Origin: JBGOUJ01 sp041477005 | GTDB taxonomy: Bacteria > Acidobacteriota > Terriglobia > Bryobacterales > JACQDG01 | NCBI GenBank assembly: GCA_041477005.1 | Contig: JBGOUJ010000461.1 | Coordinates: forward strand, 1-6,270 | DNA length: 6,270 nucleotides | Direction: 5' to 3' | Shown: positions 1 to 6,128 of the stretch, piece after piece | Numbering within the stretch: the stretch's first letter is position 1 | How the letters are laid out: every line of letters begins with the position of its first letter | Made by a program: the position numbers and the translations under genes | Notes under the pieces: model-generated | The model's database searches: none | What the model saw: the letters and a program-made list of their open reading frames with translations, nothing else | Told to the model about the DNA's origin: nothing

Positions 1-20
1 CGAAGCGGCGCCTCCCTGAT

Positions 21-60
21 TTTTGCCTTTTGCCTTTTTGCACTTTGCCTTTTGCCTTGC
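21..60. repeat. Degenerate TTTTGCC heptad tandem repeat
   Basis: Successive TTTTGCC units lie at 21-27 and 28-34, then a variant TTTTTGCAC, then TTTGCC at 44-49 and TTTTGCC at 50-56, fading into a T-rich tail to about 68. On the strand of the neighbouring DUF1501 gene it reads as purine-rich GGCAAAA units, starting about 45 nt beyond that gene's stop codon. The units are contiguous, with no unique spacers. From memory, similar short tracts occur between genes in Acidobacteriota, cyanobacteria and Chloroflexota, but I cannot verify that here. Function is unknown. The remainder of 1-103 shows no gene and no convincing terminator hairpin. Confidence 0.75.
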
Positions 61-103
61 TTTTCTTTGTTGTTAGGGGCCGCTGCCGGATGAGGCAACT
101 CCC

Positions 104-1510
104 TCACCCCCATATCTCGTTGATGGGTCCGTAGGCGTTGTCCGATTGGGCGAAAGGAACGTATTCGAAGCCGCGCTTGAAGGGATCGTCGTAGCGAATC
201 GTGGTCCAGTTGATGCCCATTGCTGAGTAAATGGTCGCCTCGATGTCTTCTGGCTTGATGTCGCGCTGGCGGCTCCAGCCGAAGTCGGCGCTGAACGCGC
301 CGGCCTCGTCGGTCGAGCCGATGGTCCGGCCGCCCTGGATGCCGGCGCCGGCCATCACCACAAACTGCTGCAAGAAGTGGTCGCGGCCGGCCTGGGCTGT
401 CAGCGGGCCCACGGTCCGGCCGAATTCTCCGGTCACGACAAGCAGCGTCTGGTCGAGTACCCCCGAGGACTGCAAATCCGACAGCAAGGCGCTGAAGCCG
501 TTGTCGAACGTCTGGCTCATCTGGTACAGGCTGCCGCGGTTGTTCTTGTTATAGATGTTGGAGTGCATGTCCCAACCGCCGAAGTTGATCTGGATGAACC
601 GCGTGCCCTGATTGACCGCCAGCACCTGCTTGGCCACCAGGCAGGCATTGCCGAAGCCGGAGCCGCCGTAGCGAGCGCTGTCGTCGGTGGTGAATTTGAA
701 GGCTTGATCGACCACCGGGTTGTACATCAGGCTGCGGGCCGAGGCGTAGAACGCATCCATCTCTTCCAGCGGCTTGCCCAGCGGGGAATTCTTCCGCAGC
801 GGATCATCCAGCAGATACATCGTGAAGAGGCGGTCGGTGAGGCGGCTTGGGCCGACCGGATTGGTCGTGTTGGGCAGGCCCGCTGCCGTCGGGCTGAAGC
901 GGAACGGCTCGAAGGAGGCCGGCAAATATCCGGCGCCCGGCGAAGAGCCGACGTTCAGGCCGATGAAGGACGGGAACACCTGGCCCGGCAGCCGCTCCTT
1001 CTCCTTCTCAATTGCCACCACGCTGCCGATGTGAGGGGCGATCTTACCGAGCGCCGAGACCGGGTTGCGGCCGATCTGCGCCCAGGTTTGCGCCAGGCCG
1101 TGCACCGCCGACCAGGAGCGAACGGAGCGCACAATGGCCAAGCTGCCCAGTTGCCCGGCGATCTTCGGCATCAGCCCGGTGGGGAAGAAAATGCCGTTGA
1201 CCGTGTCCGGATTGAAATCCGCCGGCGTGACGCCGGGAATCATTTTGAAATCGAATGTATCGATATGGCTGGGAGCGCCGGCGAGCAGAATGAAGATGAC
1301 GTTGCGGGCCTTGTTCAGCGTGGCGACGTTCGAAGAGGTTTCAGCCACGCCCTGCGCCCTGGCCGGAGAGCCGGAGAGGAAATAGCCCGAGACGCCCCCG
1401 CCCAGCACTTGAAACCACTGGCGGCGGGTGTAGTGCGGGCGCTTCCAGCACCAGGTGTGGTCGTGCGGGTAGCGCGCTGCGAACCGATCGAATTTCTCCT
1501 GCGGATTCAT
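104..1510 (-). CDS. DUF1501 family secreted protein with Tat signal
   Basis: This 468-residue protein belongs to the DUF1501 family, related in fold to the alkaline phosphatase/sulfatase superfamily; its substrate is unknown. The family pattern is seen in order: VIFILLAGAPSHIDTFD (about 71-87), FGGWDMHSN (310-318), TGEFGRT (360-366), GRDHF (375-379), then a GGRTIGSTDEAG stretch and PEDIEATIYSAMGI near the C-terminus. Asp84, Asp314, His316, Glu362, Asp377 and His378 are candidate metal or active-site residues by family analogy. A twin-arginine signal is visible: TRRQWFQ at 28-34, a hydrophobic stretch at 35-47 and an ARA|Q cleavage site near 52. This points to export of a folded protein. The start at 1510 has GAGGA (1515-1519) just upstream. 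An in-frame ATG at 1591 lies inside a repeat and would push the signal to residue 55 onward. It follows the DUF1549/DUF1553 gene, its usual partner. Family certain, function not. Confidence 0.93.
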   Translation of the reverse strand: MNPQEKFDRFAARYPHDHTWCWKRPHYTRRQWFQVLGGGVSGYFLSGSPARAQGVAETSSNVATLNKARNVIFILLAGAPSHIDTFDFKMIPGVTPADFNPDTVNGIFFPTGLMPKIAGQLGSLAIVRSVRSWSAVHGLAQTWAQIGRNPVSALGKIAPHIGSVVAIEKEKERLPGQVFPSFIGLNVGSSPGAGYLPASFEPFRFSPTAAGLPNTTNPVGPSRLTDRLFTMYLLDDPLRKNSPLGKPLEEMDAFYASARSLMYNPVVDQAFKFTTDDSARYGGSGFGNACLVAKQVLAVNQGTRFIQINFGGWDMHSNIYNKNNRGSLYQMSQTFDNGFSALLSDLQSSGVLDQTLLVVTGEFGRTVGPLTAQAGRDHFLQQFVVMAGAGIQGGRTIGSTDEAGAFSADFGWSRQRDIKPEDIEATIYSAMGINWTTIRYDDPFKRGFEYVPFAQSDNAYGPINEIWG

Positions 1511-1514
1511 CGCG

Positions 1515-1519
1515 TCCTC
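1515..1519 (-). promoter_or_regulatory. Shine-Dalgarno site deciding the DUF1501 start
   Basis: On the minus strand the sequence reads GAGGA, then CGCG, then the ATG at 1510, a 4-5 nt spacing. It supports translation from 1510 rather than from the in-frame ATG at 1591, which lies in the palindromic repeat. Confidence 0.7.
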
Positions 1520-1533
1520 AAAGGCCGAATTGG

Positions 1534-1609
1534 AACCACAGATGAACACAGATGAACACAGATAAAACCTTGTCGTTCGATCCGTGTCCATCTGTGTTCA
1601 TCTGTGGTT
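1534..1609. repeat. Large palindrome of tandem 10-nt units between two operon genes
   Basis: The left arm (1534-1563) is AACC followed by repeated ACACAGATGA-type units. The right arm (1580-1609) is its reverse complement at 28 of 30 positions. The loop, 1564-1579, is 16 nt. In RNA from either strand it would form a stem of about 30 bp. It fills most of the 114-bp gap between the DUF1549/DUF1553 and DUF1501 genes, so a transcript covering both would contain it. No T-run follows the stem on the minus strand, so it does not look like a standard intrinsic terminator. From memory, similar ACACAGATGA repeats are dispersed in many environmental bacterial genomes. Whether it affects RNA stability, translation or nothing is unknown. 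Confidence 0.88.
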
Positions 1610-1624
1610 TCAAATTCTTGCTCC

Positions 1625-3583
1625 TCAGTAATTGAAGATAAAGTCCACCTTGTTGTACAAGCTCCAGGCCAGGTCCTCCACGTTGTTGGCGTGGGGGTTG
1701 GCGGCGAGATTCAGACGGCCGGTCGCTTTGCTGCGCTCGTCCGGGGTCGGGTAGCGCGACAGAACGTTGAGAAAGAGCTGATCGATGATCTGATCGTTGG
1801 GCAGTTTGACGACTTTGTTCACCAGCGTGCCGGCCACGTTGCGGGTGCGGCTATAGACGAACTGGCTGTTCATCAGGGTCAGCGGCTGCTGGGTGGTCAG
1901 ATCGCCGCGGCGGGCCACGTCATCGCGGTTACCGCGCAGGAAGCTGTCCAGGAACTGGCCGCCCGTCCCGCCCGGCACTCCGACCACGTCGGGAAGCTGC
2001 ATGGCGAAATTGACGACCGGCTCGCGGAAGCCGGCCAGCACATAGCCGCCCGGCACGCCGCTCGAAAGCGCGGTCGCGTCGTGAGCCTCCTCCGCCGTCA
2101 GCCGCCGCACGAGATGGCGCGCGTAATACTTCTCCCAGAGCGGGTCCCAGGTCCCGTCGTAGCGGGCCGAGAGCTGATAGGCGCGCGAATTGGTGATGTC
2201 GCGCATCAGGGCTTTGAGGTTGTAGTTGTTGTGAATGAAGTTTTGGGCGAGCGCGTTGAGCAGCGCTGGATTGGTGGGCTGCAACGTCCACGGCCCCGGC
2301 GGCGGATTGTTCGGATCGAGACGCAACGGGTCGAATTGATCGGGCGGGTCGACCAGGGGCAAGGTCATGAACTCCCGCCAGATGTAGTTGACGGTCGCGC
2401 GGGCGAACTGGAAGTCGGAAACTACCATGGTGGCCAGCGAATTGCGCCAGTTGTCGCCGTCCTTGGGTTTGGCCCCGCTGAGGACAAAAGCCGGCGCAGC
2501 GAAGTTCTTGCCGCTCACCGGGGCCCGGGTGGGGCGGTTGCCGGACCTGGTATTCAACTGGTAGTTGCGGCTGGGACTGGTCGAGTCGGTGATGATCCAG
2601 GGCCGCACGTTTTCTGTGCCCGACGCCTGCGCCATGTCGGTGCGGGCGAAGAACGCCGCCATGCTCCAGGCGTCCACGCGCTTCGCTTGCGATCCCCACA
2701 GGGTGAGGGACCCCAGGTGGCCCCGGCCGTCGTGGCACAGGATGCAGTCCATGTGGCCCATCCCGAGAAACACGGTTGAGACCATAACGGCCTGCGTGTC
2801 GTACGTATCCTGGACCGGACCGCCGGTGGTGCGTCCGCCGAGTGTGAAGTTGGCTTGCCCCGCTTCGAAAGTGCTCCCCGATCCGGTGATCACTTCCGAG
2901 GCCATATCCTTGTAAGACTTGTTCGCGCGCAGAGAATCGAGGATGTAGTAGTGGAACGCGTCGCGGCCCGGCTGGAACCGGTTGACCTGCGGCGTGGAGA
3001 GCGTGTTCTTGTAGAGGTCGCCGAAAAACATCGCCCAGCGATCGGCCCACTGCGGCGTGGCCAGCAACTGCTCGATCCAAAGCTGCCTCTTGTTGGGCCG
3101 GGGGTCACCCAGAAATTGCGTGACTTCCTGCGCGGTTGGGATGCGCCCGGTCAGATCGAGCGTGACGCGGCGCAGGAACTCCTGGTCGGTCGCGAGATCG
3201 GCCGGCGGGATGCCCAACTGGTGCAGCGCGGTGAAGATGCCGGTGTCAATGTAGTTGTTGTAGGTTGTATCCCGGAGATCCCCGGAGCGGCTGCGGCCCG
3301 GCGCGGGCCGGCCGGCGCCGATGGCGTTCACCACCTGTTCGGTCAGGGCGCTCGACGACCGCCCGACGTCGAGCTGTCGCAGCTCCTGGTCCCCGCGCAG
3401 GAATCTGTCGCGCTGTGGACCGAAAAAACTGCATTCCAGGTGTGGAACGCCGTATTCCGGTTTGTCGATGGTACTATTGTTATCGTCTGCCTGCGCGCGA
3501 AGCCGGGGTGTCAGTGCCGAGAATAGGAATGCAGTGCAAAGCAAGAGCGCGGCTGCGACGAAACGTCTCGGCCCCCGTATCAT
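1625..3583 (-). CDS. DUF1549 and DUF1553 domain secreted protein
   Basis: This 652-residue protein combines DUF1549 (older name PSCyt2) and DUF1553 (PSD1), families abundant in Planctomycetota and Acidobacteriota and without an established activity. A Sec-type signal peptide is visible: basic MIRGPRR, a hydrophobic core at 8-24 and likely cleavage after LRA at 28-30. A linker of about 75 residues with a lone CSFFGPQR motif (51-58) precedes DUF1549. DUF1549 runs from YIDTGIF (111) through RRVTLDLTGRIPT (138-150) to the conserved CILCH (280-284). That CxxCH pattern could bind haem c, but this position in the family is usually CxxCH too, and haem binding is not shown. DUF1553 runs from about 379 (NWRNSLATMV) through ATVNYIW, LKALMRDITNSRAYQLS (457-472), RRLTAEE (493-499) and the EDLAWSLYNKVDFIF tail (636-650). 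No separate N-terminal PSCyt1 cytochrome domain is present. The start at 3583 has GGGAGG 6 nt upstream. A longer frame begins at a TTG (3637) that coincides with the predicted -35 box. Confidence 0.93.
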   Translation of the reverse strand: MIRGPRRFVAAALLLCTAFLFSALTPRLRAQADDNNSTIDKPEYGVPHLECSFFGPQRDRFLRGDQELRQLDVGRSSSALTEQVVNAIGAGRPAPGRSRSGDLRDTTYNNYIDTGIFTALHQLGIPPADLATDQEFLRRVTLDLTGRIPTAQEVTQFLGDPRPNKRQLWIEQLLATPQWADRWAMFFGDLYKNTLSTPQVNRFQPGRDAFHYYILDSLRANKSYKDMASEVITGSGSTFEAGQANFTLGGRTTGGPVQDTYDTQAVMVSTVFLGMGHMDCILCHDGRGHLGSLTLWGSQAKRVDAWSMAAFFARTDMAQASGTENVRPWIITDSTSPSRNYQLNTRSGNRPTRAPVSGKNFAAPAFVLSGAKPKDGDNWRNSLATMVVSDFQFARATVNYIWREFMTLPLVDPPDQFDPLRLDPNNPPPGPWTLQPTNPALLNALAQNFIHNNYNLKALMRDITNSRAYQLSARYDGTWDPLWEKYYARHLVRRLTAEEAHDATALSSGVPGGYVLAGFREPVVNFAMQLPDVVGVPGGTGGQFLDSFLRGNRDDVARRGDLTTQQPLTLMNSQFVYSRTRNVAGTLVNKVVKLPNDQIIDQLFLNVLSRYPTPDERSKATGRLNLAANPHANNVEDLAWSLYNKVDFIFNY

Positions 3584-3589
3584 CTCCAC

Positions 3590-3595
3590 CCTCCC
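3590..3595 (-). promoter_or_regulatory. Strong Shine-Dalgarno site of the DUF1549/DUF1553 gene
   Basis: The minus strand reads GGGAGG, six nucleotides, then ATG at 3583. The match and spacing are near ideal and fix this start, which also places the signal peptide at the extreme N-terminus. Confidence 0.8.
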
Positions 3596-3609
3596 GTTAC
3601 ACGTTTCCA

Positions 3610-3637
3610 ATGCTATCAGAAGGGTGCTTTGAGTCAA
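3610..3637 (-). promoter_or_regulatory. Predicted sigma-70 type promoter for the DUF1549-DUF1501 pair
   Basis: Reading the minus strand, TTGACT (3637-3632; 5 of 6 to the -35 consensus) is followed by 16 nt and TAGCAT (3615-3610; 4 of 6 to TATAAT), with TG one base before the -10 box as in an extended -10 promoter. Transcription would begin near 3603, giving a leader of about 20 nt that contains the Shine-Dalgarno site. This is prediction from motifs only. No equally good promoter was found for the opposite, epimerase-side gene in the shared 149-bp gap; a TATA-like stretch at 3712-3716 has no clear -35 partner. Confidence 0.55.
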
Positions 3638-3732
3638 TGCATTTTATGTTCTTAGTACTTTTTGCTGAGGCGAGTGGCGCGGCCGTGATCGCGCACGAGC
3701 CGTCGTCAGACATATAGCAGCAAGCGTATGAG

Positions 3733-4665
3733 ATGCCTATGAGGACACTCGTCACCGGGGCGACAGGTTTTGTCGGCCGGCGGCTGGTCGGCCGGCTGGA
3801 GAGACCGGCGGTGCTGAGCCGGGATCCGGAGCAGGCGCGGCGGGTGCTCGGCGGCGACGTGCAGGCGTTTCGGTGGGACCCGGAAGCCGGCCCGCCGCCG
3901 GCCGAGAGCCTCGAGGGCGTCGACGTGGTTTTCCATCTCGCGGGCGAGCCGATCGCAGCCGGGCGATGGACCGCCGACCGGAAGCAGCGCATTCGTGACA
4001 GCCGGGTGCAGGGAACGCGGCGGCTCGTGGCCGCGCTGGAAGCGGCAACCGCCCGGCCGAGGGCGCTGGTGTCGGCTTCGGCCGTGGGATTTTACGGCGA
4101 TCGCGGCGAGGAAGTGCTCGACGAGTCGGCGGCGCCGGGGAACGATTTCCTGGCAGAAGTTTGCCGGGACTGGGAGGCGGAGGCGGGGCGCGCGCGGGCG
4201 CTGGGGGTGAGGGTAGTCACGTCGCGGACCGGCATCGTGCTGGGCGAAGCGGGCGGGGCGCTGGCTCGGATGCTGCTGCCCTTCAAGCTGGGCCTGGGTG
4301 GGCGGCTCGGCAGCGGCCGGCAATGGATGCCCTGGATCCACATCGACGACCTGGTGGGCCTGCTGCTGCACGCCGCGGAGCGCTCGGATATCGACGGCCC
4401 GCTGAACGCCGTCGGACCGGCGCCGGTGACCAATCTCGAGTTCACCCGGACTCTCGCGGCGGTCCTGCGCCGGCCGGCGATCTTTCCGGTTCCCGAGTTT
4501 GGTTTGCGGCTGGCGTTCGGCGAGATGGCTTCGGTTCTGCTGGCGTCGCAGCGTGTAACGCCGCGGGTGGCGGAGACAACAGGTTATTCCTTCCGGTATA
4601 CAACTCTCGACGCGGCGCTGCGAAGCGCCACAGGCCGGAAGGAGGCCCACCCCACGGTAGGATAG
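3733..4665 (+). CDS. TIGR01777 (YfcH/SDR39U1-like) epimerase family protein
   Basis: This 310-residue cytoplasmic protein is an atypical extended short-chain dehydrogenase/reductase of the TIGR01777 family (E. coli YfcH, SDR39U1); its substrate is unknown. The N-terminal dinucleotide-binding loop is GATGFVG, with glycines at 9, 12 and 15. Family blocks follow: HLAGEPIAAGRWTADRK (68-84), DSRVQGTRRLV (89-99), SASAVGFYGDRG (114-125), DFLAEVCRDWE (138-148), then RTGIVLG, PFKLGLGG, GSGRQWMPWIHIDD and the GEMASVLLASQRV block of the C-terminal DUF1731 domain. The usual SDR YxxxK pair is not apparent. Length is normal for the family. No strong Shine-Dalgarno exists: GAG at 3730-3732 abuts the ATG at 3733 but is well spaced for the ATG at 3739, which would give MRTLVTGATGF and may be the true start. 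The persulfide dioxygenase gene begins 10 bp after its stop, so co-transcription is likely. Family assignment is firm; role is not. Confidence 0.93.
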   Translation: MPMRTLVTGATGFVGRRLVGRLERPAVLSRDPEQARRVLGGDVQAFRWDPEAGPPPAESLEGVDVVFHLAGEPIAAGRWTADRKQRIRDSRVQGTRRLVAALEAATARPRALVSASAVGFYGDRGEEVLDESAAPGNDFLAEVCRDWEAEAGRARALGVRVVTSRTGIVLGEAGGALARMLLPFKLGLGGRLGSGRQWMPWIHIDDLVGLLLHAAERSDIDGPLNAVGPAPVTNLEFTRTLAAVLRRPAIFPVPEFGLRLAFGEMASVLLASQRVTPRVAETTGYSFRYTTLDAALRSATGRKEAHPTVG

Positions 4666-4675
4666 AAATAAGAAA

Positions 4676-6091
4676 ATGATCCTGAAACAGTTCTACCTTA
4701 ACTGCCTGGCTCACGCTTCGTACCTGATCGGGGATGAGGAGAGCCGGACGGCGGCCGTCGTAGATCCGCAGCGGGACATCGAGCGTTACCTGGAGGAAGC
4801 AGGGCGCCACGGTCTCCAGATCCGCCACGTTTTCCTGACCCACTTTCACGCTGATTTTGTCGCCGGACACCTGGAGCTGCGGGACCGCGTCGGGGCCAAG
4901 ATTTATCTCGGCGCCCAGGCCAAAGCCGCGTATGCGTTCACCCCGATGAAGGATGGCGACACGCTCGAGTTTGGCAAACTCCGGCTCGGGGTGCTCGAAA
5001 CGCCGGGCCACACCATCGAGTCGATCTCGATCCTGGTGTACGATCTGGCCCAGGACGCCGCTAGGCCCGCCGCCGTGCTCACCGGCGACACGCTCTTCAT
5101 CGGTGACGTCGGCCGTCCCGACCTGCGGGCGTCGCTCGGGTGGGCGGCGACCGACTTGGCCGCGAGGCTCTACGATTCGCTCCACTTGAAGCTCCTGCAT
5201 CTGCCCGATGAAACCCTGGTCTATCCCGCTCACGGCGCCGGCTCGCTTTGCGGCCGCAGCCTCAGCACCGAGACCGTTTCCACCCTCGGCAATCAGCGCC
5301 GCTCCAATTACGCAGTGCAGCCGATGAGCAAAGAGGAGTTCATCCGGCTGGTGACCGCCGACCAGCCCGATGCGCCAAGCTACTTCACCTACGACGCGAT
5401 CCTGAACACGAAGGAGCGCCTGACGCTCGAAAAAACCTTGCAGCGGGAGCTGAAGCCGCTGTCCCTCGAAGGGATCCTGGTGCTGCAGGAGGCAGGGGCG
5501 CAGGTTCTGGATGTGCGCGATCCGGCCGAATTCGCCCAGGCGCACTTGATCGGTAGCACCAATATCGGCCTCGCCGGCCAGTACGCTACCTGGGCCGGGA
5601 CGCTGCTCGACCGCGAGAGGCTGATCGTGCTGATCGCCGAGCCGGGAAGGGAAGGCGAAGCGGCGACGCGCCTGGGCCGCATCGGCTTCGACACCGTGGC
5701 CGGGTATCTGGAGGGCGGCATCCAGGCGCTCGAAAAGCGCCCCGACCTGGCGGACGGGACCGAGCGCCTCACCGCCCCGATCATTGCCGAAGAGCTGCAG
5801 AGCGCAATAGCGAGGCCCCAGCCGCCGCTGGTGCTCGATGTGCGCCAGCCCAAAGAATGGCAAAGCAAGCGGATCGGGGGCAGCTTGAACATCCCGCTCA
5901 ACCGCTTGCGGGAGCACATCGGCGAGCTGCCACGCGACCGGCGGATCGTAGTCCACTGCGCCGGCGGTTACCGCTCGTCGATCGCTGCCAGCCTCCTCCA
6001 GCAACACGGCTTCGACAACCTGATCGAAATGACCGGCGGCCTCGCCGCCTGGGAGGCGGCGAAGTTGCCTCTGGTCACTGTTCCAAGCTAA
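4676..6091 (+). CDS. CstB-like persulfide dioxygenase fused to two rhodanese domains
   Basis: This 471-residue, apparently cytoplasmic enzyme has an ETHE1-type metallo-beta-lactamase domain (about 1-245) and two rhodanese domains (about 260-355 and 365-467). The first domain shows HFHADFVAGH (56-65), TPGHT (109-113), TGDTLFIGDVGRPDL (136-150) and YPAHG (183-187). His56, His112 and Asp138 match the two-His-one-Asp mononuclear iron site of persulfide dioxygenases. Phe61 replaces the histidine that would complete HxHxDH. The middle rhodanese domain keeps LDVRDPAEF but has Ala321 where the catalytic cysteine should be (IAEPGRE), so it is a pseudo-domain. The last has Cys428 in CAGGYRS. The order matches staphylococcal CstB, which oxidises persulfide to sulfite and makes thiosulfate. 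By analogy this one should detoxify sulfide-derived persulfides. No signal peptide is seen. The ATG follows the epimerase stop by 10 bp, and only a distant AGGA (4659-4662) is present, suggesting translational coupling. No sulfide:quinone reductase, CstA or CstR gene is in view. Confidence 0.93.
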   Translation: MILKQFYLNCLAHASYLIGDEESRTAAVVDPQRDIERYLEEAGRHGLQIRHVFLTHFHADFVAGHLELRDRVGAKIYLGAQAKAAYAFTPMKDGDTLEFGKLRLGVLETPGHTIESISILVYDLAQDAARPAAVLTGDTLFIGDVGRPDLRASLGWAATDLAARLYDSLHLKLLHLPDETLVYPAHGAGSLCGRSLSTETVSTLGNQRRSNYAVQPMSKEEFIRLVTADQPDAPSYFTYDAILNTKERLTLEKTLQRELKPLSLEGILVLQEAGAQVLDVRDPAEFAQAHLIGSTNIGLAGQYATWAGTLLDRERLIVLIAEPGREGEAATRLGRIGFDTVAGYLEGGIQALEKRPDLADGTERLTAPIIAEELQSAIARPQPPLVLDVRQPKEWQSKRIGGSLNIPLNRLREHIGELPRDRRIVVHCAGGYRSSIAASLLQQHGFDNLIEMTGGLAAWEAAKLPLVTVPS

Positions 6092-6100
6092 ACAAGAAGA

Positions 6101-6128
6101 CAGAAGTCAGGAGCCAGAAGCCAGAATG
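6101..6128 (+). repeat. CAGAAGN heptad tandem repeat
   Basis: Four contiguous heptads, CAGAAGT, CAGGAGC, CAGAAGC and CAGAATG, begin 9 nt after the stop codon of the persulfide dioxygenase gene. There are no spacers. The sense strand is purine-rich, as in the 7-nt tract beyond the DUF1501 gene at the other end of the window, though the unit differs. From memory, similar short tracts are dispersed between genes in environmental bacteria; that is not checked here. Function unknown. Confidence 0.75.

Noticed and set aside
21..60. A CRISPR array
   Set aside because: The units are about 7 nt and contiguous, with no spacers; the same applies to 6101-6128 and to the 10-nt units at 1534-1609.
377..1555. 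A 392-codon open frame on the plus strand opposite the DUF1501 gene
   Set aside because: It is antisense to a gene with clear family motifs, shows no recognisable domain and runs into the repeat. Long antisense frames are expected in GC-rich DNA.
1534..1609. Terminal inverted repeats of a small transposable element
   Set aside because: The 16-nt loop is too short to carry an element, and I saw no flanking target-site duplication or transposase, so hairpin repeat is the safer description.
1604..2779. A 391-codon open frame on the plus strand opposite the DUF1549/DUF1553 gene
   Set aside because: Its composition (Val, Gly, Ala, Arg, His rich) is typical of antisense reading of GC-rich coding DNA, with no motif and no ribosome-binding site.
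3584..3637. An 18-residue N-terminal extension of the DUF1549/DUF1553 protein from a TTG at 3637
   Set aside because: The TTG coincides with the predicted -35 box, the extension would bury the signal peptide, and an excellent Shine-Dalgarno serves the ATG at 3583.
3706..4650. A 314-codon open frame on the minus strand opposite the epimerase gene
   Set aside because: It is an Arg/Pro/Ala-rich antisense frame without motifs; the plus-strand protein matches its family from end to end.
4442..6007. A 521-codon open frame on the minus strand opposite the persulfide dioxygenase gene
   Set aside because: It covers the opposite strand of a gene whose catalytic residues are all visible, crosses into the epimerase gene and resembles no family.
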